DNA of 64,000 nucleotides. Source: Hydrogenimonas urashimensis (GTDB lineage: Bacteria; Campylobacterota; Campylobacteria; Campylobacterales; Hydrogenimonadaceae). Location of the stretch: contig NZ_AP023212.1 in NCBI RefSeq assembly GCF_016593255.1, positions 1,830,501-1,894,500 on the forward strand, read 5' to 3'. Below, one piece after another: positions 34,909 to 43,918 of the stretch. The notes beneath the pieces are model-generated. The model did not search any database and had not been told where the DNA came from. It worked only from the letters and a program-made list of their open reading frames with translations. Made by a program: the position numbers and the translations under genes. Numbering within the stretch: the first letter of the stretch is position 1; each line of letters starts with the position of its first letter.

Positions 34909-34923
34909 TGGAAGCGTCTGAAA

Positions 34924-36195
34924 TTACATTTCAGAGTGGAATTTGTAGTCGAGCTGGACCCAGTATTTGGTAGTGTCAGTCAAACCGTAAACTTCTCGTG
35001 CAGGAACGCCGCCTTCCTGATACCACGCTCCTTTAAGAAGCAGACCAAGGTCTTTGGTGATTTTGTAGTTGTACGCAACATCGAATTCGCTACCCAGATC
35101 ATCATCGGATCGTGTACCGCTTTTGATATCATCATCGCCGCTGAAGATGTGATAGAAGCCGGTAATTTTACCATACTCACCAAAATTGTAACCGAGTTTG
35201 AAGATCAGATCTTCGAGACCTTCCTGCGGAGTACCGAGGAATTTGTCAGCCCATCCGTTGAATTTGTGGAGGGTAGCCAACGGCGTATTGAACGAAAGAC
35301 CTTTGTAATTTCCCGGACCGCCATCCGCTGCACCGAGCAATTCGTACGCGATTCCAGCGCTAAAGCCACTCATATTGCCATACAGACCGATGCGATAGTA
35401 GCTGGCATCGTTGTCATCTGTAACATCCGGGTTGTAGAGAGGCTCGTTGTCGTCGTCCATTGTCGGATCTTTCTGATAAGCGTATTCTGCTTCATAATTC
35501 AGTTTTACCGCATCAAGATCGAATTTACCTGTTGCGCGGATACCGATATGGTCCGCGAAGTTGGAGATCATATAATCGTAAACGGTGACATCCAATTCCG
35601 GCATGAATTTGTAGTTGGCATGCAGGAGCACACTGTTTGTGTCGAGATGAGCATCTACAACCTTGTTAACACGCGTTACATAGGCACCCAAAAGATTCAG
35701 GCCTTCCCAGTTGTAGATTGCTGCTACCAGGTCATAGGTTTGCGGCATTTGTCTCCAGCCGACGTTACCGATGAAACGGGCGTTGTCCAGAACGACCATT
35801 TTTCGACCAACGATACCGGTGAATCCTTCATAGGTATAGCTGATGTTGGCCTGAGTCATACGGCTTTGGCTGGGGTCTGCGACCTTTTCATAACCACTTC
35901 TTTCAGGAGCATAATCATGGATCAAACCGAAGTGGGAAACATCCATGCCCTGAAGTTGTGCATTCAGGCCGTCGACACCGAACAGACCCATTTTAACGCC
36001 GATAGCGGTACGCACTGTCAGTGCATTTGCCTTATCCAGGTTGTTCTGATCGACATCGACAAACTCGTATCGAGGGCGAATCTCGATGTCGAGCTGCGGA
36101 TTGCTGATAATTTCCTCGAGCATGCTTGCGCTTGCACCTGTGGTCGCTACTGTCGCTGCCATGGCTGCGACGAGGCTCATCTTGATTGTCTTCAT
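34924..36195 (-). CDS. Major outer-membrane porin, Campylobacterota type
   Basis: 423 residues from ATG 36195, with AAGGGAG upstream. The signal peptide ends near ASA-SML, and an LDIEIRPRYEFVDVDQNN start is followed by many amphipathic strands with aromatic girdles (FTGIVGRKMVVLDNARF, YNFGEYGKITGFYHIFSG), ending in an aromatic-rich strand WVQLDYKF. It resembles alginate-export/OprD-like porins of free-living Campylobacterota. It has a strong terminator, an elaborate 5' region (perfect inverted repeat, FNR/CRP-type site) and stands alone as a transcription unit, consistent with an abundant regulated porin. Solute preference is unknown. Confidence 0.85.
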   Translation of the reverse strand: MKTIKMSLVAAMAATVATTGASASMLEEIISNPQLDIEIRPRYEFVDVDQNNLDKANALTVRTAIGVKMGLFGVDGLNAQLQGMDVSHFGLIHDYAPERSGYEKVADPSQSRMTQANISYTYEGFTGIVGRKMVVLDNARFIGNVGWRQMPQTYDLVAAIYNWEGLNLLGAYVTRVNKVVDAHLDTNSVLLHANYKFMPELDVTVYDYMISNFADHIGIRATGKFDLDAVKLNYEAEYAYQKDPTMDDDNEPLYNPDVTDDNDASYYRIGLYGNMSGFSAGIAYELLGAADGGPGNYKGLSFNTPLATLHKFNGWADKFLGTPQEGLEDLIFKLGYNFGEYGKITGFYHIFSGDDDIKSGTRSDDDLGSEFDVAYNYKITKDLGLLLKGAWYQEGGVPAREVYGLTDTTKYWVQLDYKFHSEM

Positions 36196-36227
36196 TCTTA
36201 CTCCCTTTGAAGAATTTGGTTTAACCG

Positions 36228-36275
36228 TTCCGGTCATATCTATATATTTAAGAGATTATACAGATATGACCGGAA
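36228..36275. repeat. Perfect 14-bp inverted repeat in the porin 5' region
   Basis: TTCCGGTCATATCT at 36228-36241 and its exact reverse complement at 36262-36275 flank a 20-base AT-rich spacer. If transcription starts near 36286, the repeat forms a long stem-loop at the 5' end of the porin mRNA, 33 bases before the start codon. The spacer contains a second TATAAT on the minus strand (36260-36255). Confidence 0.85.
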
Positions 36276-36292
36276 TCTTTACGAAACCATCA

Positions 36293-36335
36293 ATTATACG
36301 CCGATCAAAAAAGCTTTTTCCTTGACATAAATCAA
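36293..36335 (-). promoter_or_regulatory. Predicted FNR/CRP-family-controlled promoter of the porin gene
   Basis: TTGACATAAATCAA at 36322-36335 differs from TTGAT-N4-ATCAA at one base. On the minus strand a TATAAT occupies 36298-36293 and the palindrome centre is 35.5 bases from its last base, exactly as at the cytochrome promoter (12074-12116). The predicted start is near 36286, inside the 5' edge of the inverted-repeat region. Confidence 0.6.
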
Positions 36336-36471
36336 GAATAAGTGATGACTTTTTTAATCTGCCGTTATAGTATCAGATTTTTTCTTAAAAAAAGCATTTG
36401 ATAATGGCGTTAAAGTATTTGTCAACTACGCGGTTTTGTTAGAATACACTGAAAAACAGAGGTGAAACGGA

Positions 36472-37086
36472 ATGAAACATTACATCAAAAAAATATCGAC
36501 TTACGCGATGGTCGGTTCTTTTGGAGCGTTGGCCATGGTGGCGATCTCAGGGTGCGAAAGCAAACCCCCGGGGGAAGCGGATGCCTTTACCCGCGCCAGT
36601 CAGAAGCAGGGGGCGTTTGTCGTCATCGACGAAGTGGCGCCGGGGCAGTACAAGATTGCCGAGGAGTACCCGGCGGATACGACGCGGGTGATTTTACGCG
36701 AATTGGACGGCACGGAGAAGATTCTAAGCAAAGAGGAGCTGGATGCCCTAATCAAGCAAGAAGCGGCGAAGATCGACGCGGGGGAGTCGGCGCTGACCAA
36801 TCCCCAGCTCTCCAATGGCGGCCTGAGCCTGGGGGAGGCGATTCTGGCGTCGGCGGCCGGGGCGATCATCGGCAGCTGGATCGGCAGCAAACTTTTCAAC
36901 AACCCCAACTATCAACAAACCCGCCAGCGCAGCTACAAATCGCCTTCGGCCTATCAGCGCAGTGTCAACAGTTTCAAGAAAGCTAAAAGAAGCACGACCA
37001 CTTCCACGCGCCGCTCTACCAGGTCCGGATTTTTCGACGGCGGCCGAAGCGGCTCGCGTTCCACCTTCGGCGGATTCGGTGGCTGA
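36472..37086 (+). CDS. UPF0323 family lipoprotein
   Basis: 204 residues with a lipoprotein signal (MVAISGC, acylated Cys28), a soluble beta region (GAFVVIDEVAPGQYKIAEEYP), a glycine-rich hydrophobic segment (LASAAGAIIGSWIGSKLF) and a Ser/Arg/Gly-rich tail (RRSTRSGFFDGGRSGSRS). These match UPF0323, a Campylobacterota lipoprotein family of unknown function. The following ATP-grasp gene starts two bases after its stop; I recall the same pair in Helicobacter, suggesting a joint role at the envelope. Confidence 0.85.
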   Translation: MKHYIKKISTYAMVGSFGALAMVAISGCESKPPGEADAFTRASQKQGAFVVIDEVAPGQYKIAEEYPADTTRVILRELDGTEKILSKEELDALIKQEAAKIDAGESALTNPQLSNGGLSLGEAILASAAGAIIGSWIGSKLFNNPNYQQTRQRSYKSPSAYQRSVNSFKKAKRSTTTSTRRSTRSGFFDGGRSGSRSTFGGFGG

Positions 37087-37087
37087 G

Positions 37088-38263
37088 ATGGTGCGACTGG
37101 AAAAAGTTGAACCCCTGACGTCGGAGCTCCTGGAACGGCTGGGTTTCCGCTGGCATACCGACGCCGACGGCACCTCCTATGTGGCCGACGAGATCGTGGT
37201 GGTGAGCGAAGCGGAGGCGGAGGCCTACTACGAAGCGGCCAATACGCTTTACGATATGTATGTCGAGGCGGGGGAGTATGTCATCGAAAACGATCTTTTC
37301 CACGACATCGGCATTCCTTTCAATCTGGTCGACGCCGTTAAAAAGAGCTGGGAGAACGACGTACACTGGCACATCTACGGGCGCTTCGACTTCGCCGGGG
37401 GCATCGAGGGTCGGCCCATCAAACTGCTGGAGTTCAACGCCGACACGCCGACGTCTCTTTTCGAGACGGCCATCATCCAGTGGGCGCTGCTGAAAATAAA
37501 CGGCATGGACGAAGCGGCCCAGTTCAATCACGTCTACGAAGCGATCCGCGACAATTTCCGGCGGCTCATCGTGCTGGATGGGAATGTGGAAGAGTTCGGG
37601 CGCCATTACGAAGGGTGGAAGATACTCTTCAGCGCCATTCGTGGCTCCATAGAGGATGAAAACACGACCCGCCTTTTGCAAAAAATCGCCGATGACGCGG
37701 GGTTTCATACCGATTTCGCCTTCGCGGACGAAGTGGAATTCTCAGACGAGGAGGGAATCTTTTTTGGCGGCGAGCGGTTCGAGTATTGGTTCAAACTGAT
37801 TCCCTGGGAGACCATCGCCATCGAAGAGGGCGACCTGGCGAGGATTTTGACCAACATCATGAAAAACCAAAAAGCGATCATCCTCAATCCCGCCTACACA
37901 TTAATGTTTCAATCCAAGGGGATGCTGAAGATTCTGTGGGATCTCTTTGCTGGCCATCCCCTGCTGCTGGAGACCTCTTTCGAACCGCTCAAAAAGAAAC
38001 AGGTTCAAAAACCCTTTTTCGGCAGAGAGGGGGGCGGTGTGCGGATACTGGATGCCGAAGGAAACGAACTGGAGCGTGGCGAGGCGATCTACACGGACCA
38101 GCCCGCCATCTACCAGGCCTACGAGCCGCTTTTGGAAGACGAAGCGGGGCGACGCTACCAAGCCGGCGTTTTCTTCGCCTATGAAGGGTGCGGGCTGGGG
38201 TATCGCAGAGGCGGCGAGATTCTGGGGAACATGAGCAAATTCGTCAGCCATCTTGTCCGATGA
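37088..38263 (+). CDS. Glutathionylspermidine synthase-like ATP-grasp protein
   Basis: 391 residues of the GSP_synth family (C-terminal synthetase/ATP-grasp domain only, no N-terminal amidase). Visible motifs include WHIYGRFDFAGG, KLLEFNADTPTSLFE, NPAYTLMFQSKGML and KPFFGREGGGVRI, the nucleotide-binding end. The name comes from the E. coli enzyme that joins glutathione and spermidine; whether this protein does so is doubtful, since many such stand-alone homologues are uncharacterised. It is coupled to the UPF0323 lipoprotein gene and overlaps convergent bioD by 20 bases. Confidence 0.82.
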   Translation: MVRLEKVEPLTSELLERLGFRWHTDADGTSYVADEIVVVSEAEAEAYYEAANTLYDMYVEAGEYVIENDLFHDIGIPFNLVDAVKKSWENDVHWHIYGRFDFAGGIEGRPIKLLEFNADTPTSLFETAIIQWALLKINGMDEAAQFNHVYEAIRDNFRRLIVLDGNVEEFGRHYEGWKILFSAIRGSIEDENTTRLLQKIADDAGFHTDFAFADEVEFSDEEGIFFGGERFEYWFKLIPWETIAIEEGDLARILTNIMKNQKAIILNPAYTLMFQSKGMLKILWDLFAGHPLLLETSFEPLKKKQVQKPFFGREGGGVRILDAEGNELERGEAIYTDQPAIYQAYEPLLEDEAGRRYQAGVFFAYEGCGLGYRRGGEILGNMSKFVSHLVR

Positions 38264-38897
38264 GATCGTCGAGATAACGGTCGATCTCTTTTGGAAAGAG
38301 ATAATGGGCGATCTTTTGCGCCCGATAGAAGGGACGGGTGATCGTCTCGAAACTTTCCGCCTCCTCATAGAGGTTGATCGCAAGATCGAAGGCGATTTCT
38401 CTGCTGCGAAGCGCCTCCATGCTCAACAGGGTGTCGTTGATCGAACCCAGCCGACTGGGGCCAAGAAGAAGCGTCCTCGCACCGAAACGTTTCGGCAGGT
38501 CGATCATGAAGGTCCGCTCGTCGATGGGAACCATCAGGCCTCCCGCGCCCTCGATGAAGAGAATGTCGCATGAGGATGCGAGCCTTTCGATCCGCTCTTG
38601 GATGCGATCCATCGAAACCGATTTTTCTTTTTTGGCGACGAAGGGGGACGCGGGCATACTGAACCTGTAGGGAACGATCTCTTCAAGAACCATGGCACGG
38701 GTGGAGGGGTTGAGCTTTTTCATGGTTTGCAGCAAAAGTCTGCCGTCGGCAGGACCCTCTCTCCCGACACCCGTTTCGATCGGTTTGATGGCCGCCGGCA
38801 CCCATCCCTTTTGGTAGGCTTTTTCCATGAGACGGCATGTGGTGTAGGTTTTGCCCACGGCCGTATTGGTGGCGGTGACAAATATTCTTATGCCCAT
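38244..38897 (-). CDS. bioD: Dethiobiotin synthetase
   Basis: 217 residues with the P-loop TATNTAVGKTYT at the N-terminus, KPIETGV, and an EGAGGLMVPI motif binding the substrate carbamate. It closes the ureido ring of dethiobiotin using ATP and CO2. No other biotin genes are adjacent. Its 3' end overlaps the convergent ATP-grasp gene. Confidence 0.93.
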   Translation of the reverse strand: MGIRIFVTATNTAVGKTYTTCRLMEKAYQKGWVPAAIKPIETGVGREGPADGRLLLQTMKKLNPSTRAMVLEEIVPYRFSMPASPFVAKKEKSVSMDRIQERIERLASSCDILFIEGAGGLMVPIDERTFMIDLPKRFGARTLLLGPSRLGSINDTLLSMEALRSREIAFDLAINLYEEAESFETITRPFYRAQKIAHYLFPKEIDRYLDDLIGQDG

Positions 38898-38912
38898 TCA
38901 ATATTCTTTCGC

Positions 38913-38918
38913 TATAAT
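38913..38918 (+). promoter_or_regulatory. Putative -10 element upstream of the PLP enzyme gene
   Basis: TATAAT in the 125-base gap between bioD and the PLP enzyme gene, giving a leader of about 100 bases. Confidence 0.4.
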
Positions 38919-39022
38919 CTTTTCAAATAGTCGGATGTGCGGTTTGTCCGCTGCTTTCTAAAAGGAATCAGCCGGCATTTAGTTCCTGGATCATCGTATA
39001 CGGAACCGGAGGTATCGATCGG

Positions 39023-40270
39023 ATGAAACATTATGAATATTTTAGCACACTGCTGCCGCAGATTGTTGGCGAAAAAGAGGGGCCGGTCGCGCCCGAGATA
39101 GTGCCATCGGCCGCCTTCGCCTATGCCTCCGCCCAGGAGGCGGAGGCGATATTCGCGGGTGAGACGTCCAAGCCCCTCTATGCCCGAATGGGCAATCCGA
39201 CCGGTATGAAGCTCGAAAAGGTGCTGGCCAAGATGGAGGGCGGTTTCGGAGCCGTCGTGACCTCTTCGGGCATGGGGGCGATCTCGATGGCGATGACCGC
39301 CTTTTGCGACCGTGGCGACAGGGTGCTCTGCATCGGCGGTTTTTTCGGGGGGACCTACGCGCTGATGAACGAGACGCTGCCCCGTTTTGGCATTCAGCCG
39401 CACTTTTGCGATGTGGATGATCTCTCCGGTATCGAAAACTTCCTTCGCGAAGGGATCAAGGTTGTTCTTCTGGAGAGTGTCGGCAATCCCTCTTTGAAAC
39501 TTCCCGACATCCGGCGGATCGGACTGCTCTGTGACGAATACGGTGCTCTTTTCATCGTGGACAACACGCTCACGCCGCTCATTGTGGCGCCTTTTCGGAT
39601 GGGCGCCGATCTGGTGGTCTATTCGACGACCAAGATCATCAGCGGTCACTCGGCGGCCCTTGGCGGAGCGGTGGTGTACAGGGGGTTGAAAGAGGAGAAG
39701 GACAAGCTGCTTGAGAGAAAGTTTTCGGCGGTCCATCCGCTGCTGCAAAAAGGAAAAGGGGCGCTGGGCGCCATTTTGAAAAAAAGATCGATGCGCGATT
39801 TCGGCATGAGCGCGAACGCTTTCGCCTCCTTTCTGACACTGCTGGGCATCGAAACGCTTCCGATGCGGACAAGACGGGTCAACGAGAGTGTCAAAAAGGT
39901 GGTAGATATTTTGCACGACAGCGGTGTCGATGTGAGACACCCGAGCCTCCACGCCCACGAACATCACCTGCGGTACGAAGCGCTGTTCGAAGACGGGTGC
40001 GGGCCTCTTTTTACGATCGAGTGCCGATCGAAGGAGAGGGCATTTGCGTTTTTGAACGCCTCAAAGCTGCTGACACAGAGCGCGCAGGTCGGGGACAACC
40101 GGACACTTGGGCTTCATATGGCCAGCACCATCTACAGGGATTTCGAGGCGCTCGACAGAAAGCTGCTCGGCGTGACGGACGGCATGGTGCGGATATCGGT
40201 CGGGTTGGAGAGTCCGATGGCACTGGCGGAAGATCTGATCGGGGCATGGAAAACCATCATGCACCTTTGA
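39023..40270 (+). CDS. Cys/Met metabolism PLP-dependent enzyme
   Basis: 415 residues of the MetB/MetC/MetY/MGL family (fold type I). The PLP lysine is in VVYSTTKIISGHSAALGG, with the phosphate-cup SSGMGAISMAM and the YARMGNPT signature tyrosine/arginine pair that binds the neighbouring subunit's cofactor. Length and the YARMGNPT form fit O-acetylhomoserine sulfhydrylase or methionine gamma-lyase; sequence alone does not choose. GGAGG precedes the ATG by nine bases. Confidence 0.85.
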   Translation: MKHYEYFSTLLPQIVGEKEGPVAPEIVPSAAFAYASAQEAEAIFAGETSKPLYARMGNPTGMKLEKVLAKMEGGFGAVVTSSGMGAISMAMTAFCDRGDRVLCIGGFFGGTYALMNETLPRFGIQPHFCDVDDLSGIENFLREGIKVVLLESVGNPSLKLPDIRRIGLLCDEYGALFIVDNTLTPLIVAPFRMGADLVVYSTTKIISGHSAALGGAVVYRGLKEEKDKLLERKFSAVHPLLQKGKGALGAILKKRSMRDFGMSANAFASFLTLLGIETLPMRTRRVNESVKKVVDILHDSGVDVRHPSLHAHEHHLRYEALFEDGCGPLFTIECRSKERAFAFLNASKLLTQSAQVGDNRTLGLHMASTIYRDFEALDRKLLGVTDGMVRISVGLESPMALAEDLIGAWKTIMHL

Positions 40271-40284
40271 AATTTTGTCGCGAA

Positions 40285-40313
40285 CTTGAAAAATTTCTAA
40301 ATTATGGTATACT
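40285..40313 (+). promoter_or_regulatory. Putative clpS-clpA-aat promoter
   Basis: CTTGAA (40285-40290) and TATACT (40308-40313) are 17 bases apart; the leader to the TTG start is about 32 bases and holds a strong AAGGAG. Confidence 0.55.
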
Positions 40314-40352
40314 TAAATAAAACTAAAACAACTCATCCGAAAGGAGAAGAGA

Positions 40353-40652
40353 TTGGCGCAAAAAGAGTGGGTTGAGAGCGAAAGCCAGGTCGACCTCGAA
40401 GAGCCGGAACTTTACAAAGTGATCATGTGGAACGATGATTATACGACAATGGATTTTGTCGTGGAAGTTTTGGCCGATATCTTTCACAAGAGTTACGAAG
40501 AGGCCGTCGAGATCATGCTCGCGATCCACGAGCAGGGCAAGGGAATCTGCGGGACCTATACCTATGAAATCGCGGAGACGAAGGTCCACCAGACGATCAA
40601 ACGCGCCCGAGCCAATGAATTCCCGTTGCGGGTGACGATGGAGAAAGAGTGA
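40353..40652 (+). CDS. clpS: ATP-dependent Clp protease adaptor ClpS
   Basis: 99 residues. The core has YKVIMWNDDYTTMDFVVEVL, including the N-degron-binding acidic and methionine residues, and the later IHEQGKGICGTYTYEIAETK strand-helix. ClpS delivers proteins with N-terminal Leu/Phe/Tyr/Trp to ClpAP. Start is TTG at 40353, with AAGGAG seven bases upstream; there is no suitable ATG. It heads the clpS-clpA-aat set, which together makes and reads destabilising N-termini. Confidence 0.93.
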   Translation: MAQKEWVESESQVDLEEPELYKVIMWNDDYTTMDFVVEVLADIFHKSYEEAVEIMLAIHEQGKGICGTYTYEIAETKVHQTIKRARANEFPLRVTMEKE

Positions 40653-40856
40653 TTTCTCCAGCCGCTGGAAAGCAGCAGTGTCCGTTATGGTAGGCGATAC
40701 TGAAACGGACGAAAAGGGGTGTGCCAAAAAGGCGGGAGCCGAAACGCTTCCGTCGCGCATCTTGGGACGGCAGTGTGCCAAAAGCCCTCTGCCGATCAGA
40801 AAGCCAAGCGCGGCCCGATACGGACGGTCCGCGTATTTTCCGGAGGATAGACAGAT
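40653..40856. other. 204-base gap between clpS and clpA
   Basis: A purine-rich GTGTGCCAAAA motif occurs twice (near 40719 and 40772). No gene is supported. The clpA ATG is preceded by GGAGG, so clpA may have extra regulation here. Confidence 0.45.
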
Positions 40857-43052
40857 ATGATCAGCAAAGATCTCAACGACATTTTCAAAGAGGCGGTCAA
40901 ATACGCCAAAACGCATCGTCACGAATACCTGACGGTCGAACATATTTTTCTCGCGGTGCTTCTCTCTCCCCAGGGAGCGGAGATTCTGCAGAAGGCGGGA
41001 GCCGACATCGAACAGATGAAGAGTCGGATCAATCAGCACCTGATGACTTCGCTGCGGCCTCTGCCCGAAGGGGTGGTTCGTGAGCCATTCGAAACCGTGG
41101 CGCTTTCCAGGGTGATCGAGAAGATGATCCGCCATGCCCAGAGTTCCGACAAGAAAGAGGCGAATGTCGGCGATCTGCTCGCTTCGATCTTCAACGAAGA
41201 GCACTCTTTCGCCGTCGCGTTGATGAACTCCCAGGGGATCAACCGCCTGACGATTCTCGAGATCATTACAGAGAACGAAACGCAAAGCGAGAAGAAGCCG
41301 AAAGAGACGGAGAGCGAATATCTCGACCAGTTCACGGTCAATCTCGTGGAACGGGCGAGAGAGGGCAAAATCGATCCCGTCATCGGCCGCGACACCGAAA
41401 TCGAGCGGGTCATGCAGATTCTCTGCCGTCGCAAAAAGAACAACCCTGTTTTGGTGGGTGAGCCGGGTGTGGGCAAGACGGCCATCGCCGAGGGACTGGC
41501 CCTGGCCATCGCCGAGGGTGACGTGCCCGAAATGCTCGAAAATACAGAGATTTTCGCTCTGGATATCGGGTCTCTCATCGCGGGTACGAAATACAGGGGA
41601 GATTTTGAAAAGCGCCTCAAAGGGGTTCTGCATGAACTCGAAGAGCGTAAAAATGCGGTACTTTTCATCGACGAGATTCACAATCTTGTAGGTGCCGGGG
41701 CCACCAACGGGGGCAGCATGGATGCCTCAAACCTTCTCAAACCGGCCCTGGCCAACGGCAATCTCAAATGCATCGGTGCCACGACATTCGAGGAGTATCG
41801 CAACTTTTTCGAAAAAGACCGGGCGCTCAGCCGCCGTTTCGCCAAAGTCGATGTAACGGAACCGAGTTTCGATGATACGCTGAAGATTCTCAAGGGACTG
41901 AAGTACAAATACGAAAAGCATCACGATGTCCATTTCAGCGAAAAGGCGCTCAAAACGGCGATCGATCTTTCGGTCAAGTATATGCACGAGCGTTTTCTGC
42001 CCGACAAGGCGATCGATATCATCGACGAGGTGGGCGCTTCGTTCCGTCTCAAAGCCCGTCGGCGACGACGTGTCAGCGAACGGGATATCGAAGATGCGGT
42101 CAGCCGCATGCTGAACCTGCCACCGGCGCGTGTCACGAGCGACGATCTGGCGACACTGCAGAATCTCGAAAAGATTCTCAAAGCACGCGTGATCGGACAG
42201 GATCGTGCCGTCGAAGAGGTGGCCGCGGCGATCAAACGCTCGCGGGCCGGCCTGGGCGCGCCGAACAAACCGGTGGGATCCTTCCTTTTTGCCGGTCCTA
42301 CCGGCGTGGGAAAGACGGCCCTGGCCATCGAACTCGCCGAGGCACTGGGCGTCCATTTCGAACGGTTCGACATGAGCGAATACATGGAGAAGCACGCCGT
42401 CAGCCGCCTCATCGGCGCCCCTCCGGGCTATGTGGGCTACGAGCAGGGCGGTCAGCTGACCGAGGCGATCCGAAAGCACCCCCATACGGTGCTCCTGCTC
42501 GATGAGATCGAAAAAGCCCATCCCGACCTGATCCAGGTGCTGCTGCAGGTGATGGACAATGCGATGCTCACCGACAATACGGGCAACCGCGCCGATTTCA
42601 AAAATGTCATCATTATCATGACATCCAACGTCGGAGCGACGGAATCCAATGTCATGGGATTCGGCGCCCGCAGTGAGGCGAAGCACGACAGCGCGATCAA
42701 ATCGGCCTTCAGTCCGGAGTTCAGAAACCGTCTGGATGCGGTGGTGCGATTCGATCATCTGAAGCTCGAGCACGTCAAGAAAATCGTCGACAAATTCATC
42801 GACGAACTCAATCTCCAGATGGCCGACAAAAAGATCGTCATCAAACTTTCCGAGGCTGCGAAAACCTATCTGGCGGAAGAGGGATACGACGAGACGATGG
42901 GCGCCAGGCCGCTTGGTCGCGTCATTGCCGAAAAGATCAAAGCGCCGTTGACCGAAGAGATTCTTTTCGGTTCTCTCAGGCACGGCGGCGAGGTCGAATT
43001 CGACATGGAAAAAGAGGCGCTCGTATTCAAAGTGCCCGAGGAGACCGCGTAA
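40857..43052 (+). CDS. clpA: ATP-dependent Clp protease ATP-binding subunit ClpA
   Basis: 731 residues: an N-terminal Clp-N repeat domain (1-140), AAA+ module 1 (Walker A GEPGVGKT, about residues 200-207) and AAA+ module 2 (GPTGVGKTA near 480), with no ClpB-type long middle coil. It unfolds substrates into ClpP. The ClpP-docking loop, usually IGL or IGF, reads MGF (M600-F602), a mild variation. clpP is not in the window. It lies between clpS and aat on one strand. Confidence 0.95.
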   Translation: MISKDLNDIFKEAVKYAKTHRHEYLTVEHIFLAVLLSPQGAEILQKAGADIEQMKSRINQHLMTSLRPLPEGVVREPFETVALSRVIEKMIRHAQSSDKKEANVGDLLASIFNEEHSFAVALMNSQGINRLTILEIITENETQSEKKPKETESEYLDQFTVNLVERAREGKIDPVIGRDTEIERVMQILCRRKKNNPVLVGEPGVGKTAIAEGLALAIAEGDVPEMLENTEIFALDIGSLIAGTKYRGDFEKRLKGVLHELEERKNAVLFIDEIHNLVGAGATNGGSMDASNLLKPALANGNLKCIGATTFEEYRNFFEKDRALSRRFAKVDVTEPSFDDTLKILKGLKYKYEKHHDVHFSEKALKTAIDLSVKYMHERFLPDKAIDIIDEVGASFRLKARRRRRVSERDIEDAVSRMLNLPPARVTSDDLATLQNLEKILKARVIGQDRAVEEVAAAIKRSRAGLGAPNKPVGSFLFAGPTGVGKTALAIELAEALGVHFERFDMSEYMEKHAVSRLIGAPPGYVGYEQGGQLTEAIRKHPHTVLLLDEIEKAHPDLIQVLLQVMDNAMLTDNTGNRADFKNVIIIMTSNVGATESNVMGFGARSEAKHDSAIKSAFSPEFRNRLDAVVRFDHLKLEHVKKIVDKFIDELNLQMADKKIVIKLSEAAKTYLAEEGYDETMGARPLGRVIAEKIKAPLTEEILFGSLRHGGEVEFDMEKEALVFKVPEETA

Positions 43053-43113
43053 GTGAGGGGACGGGGGTGTTCGCTTCCCGCCTCTTGGGCCACCCTCGAT
43101 CGGGGGAGGTGAG

Positions 43114-43839
43114 ATGATGCGGCAGCCCTATATTCCCCGCCTTGGATTCGACCATATCTTTCCCGATCCCCGATATGCCATGAAGGAGGGGCTGCTCGCC
43201 TACGGAGGGGATCTCAACCCCGATCGCATTCTCACAGCCTACCGGCACGGCATCTTTCCCTGGTATAACGAAGGCGATCCCATTCTGTGGTGGTCGCCTG
43301 ACCCCAGACTTCTGCTCTACCCCGATGAATTCAGGCTTCACCGATCTTTAAGAAAAAAACTGAGGCAGAGACGATTTACGGTAAAATTGGACAGAAATTT
43401 CGAAAAAGTGATGCGTCATTGTGCCGATGTGCCGCGGCATGGGCAGATAGGCACATGGATTCTTCCCGAAATCGTCGAAAGCTACCAAACGCTCCATCGC
43501 CGCGGATTTGCCCATTCGGTCGAAGTGTACGACGAAAAAGGCGAGCTGGCGGGCGGGCTCTATGGCCTGAGTACCGGGCACGCCTTTTTCGGGGAATCGA
43601 TGTTTTCGCTCAAACCGGACGGATCCAAAATCGCGCTGGCGCACCTGGTGGTGCTGGCCAAAGAGTGGAAATTCGCTTTTATCGACTGCCAGATCCCATC
43701 GGATCATCTCAAGCGTCTTGGAGCGGTCTGTGTCAGCCGCGACCGATTTCTGGACGAACTGGAAGAGACGCAGCAGCATCTCGGTATGCCGGGAAACTGG
43801 CAGGAGCACGAAGCCCTTCTGGATAGGATCGATTGGTAG
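43114..43839 (+). CDS. aat: Leucyl/phenylalanyl-tRNA-protein transferase
   Basis: 241 residues with the Aat signatures GLLAYGGDL near the N-terminus, GIFPWY and WWSPDPR, and FGESMFS with DCQIPSDHL in the C-terminal GNAT-like domain. It adds Leu or Phe from charged tRNA to N-terminal Lys or Arg, creating N-degrons for ClpS-ClpAP. A GGGGGAGG site lies 4-7 bases before the two adjacent ATGs (43114 and 43117); either may be used. Confidence 0.95.
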   Translation: MMRQPYIPRLGFDHIFPDPRYAMKEGLLAYGGDLNPDRILTAYRHGIFPWYNEGDPILWWSPDPRLLLYPDEFRLHRSLRKKLRQRRFTVKLDRNFEKVMRHCADVPRHGQIGTWILPEIVESYQTLHRRGFAHSVEVYDEKGELAGGLYGLSTGHAFFGESMFSLKPDGSKIALAHLVVLAKEWKFAFIDCQIPSDHLKRLGAVCVSRDRFLDELEETQQHLGMPGNWQEHEALLDRIDW

Positions 43840-43918
43840 ATCGAATCGGTTTGCGTTTTTGATTCCCGGGTCCTTGCTTTTTTTCTTTAATTACAACATT
43901 TGAGAAGGAGATCATATC

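Noticed and set aside
40653-40856. Possible degraded gene between clpS and clpA with repeated GTGTGCCAAAA
   Set aside because: Two copies of an 11-base word are not enough; no frame shows a domain or signal.
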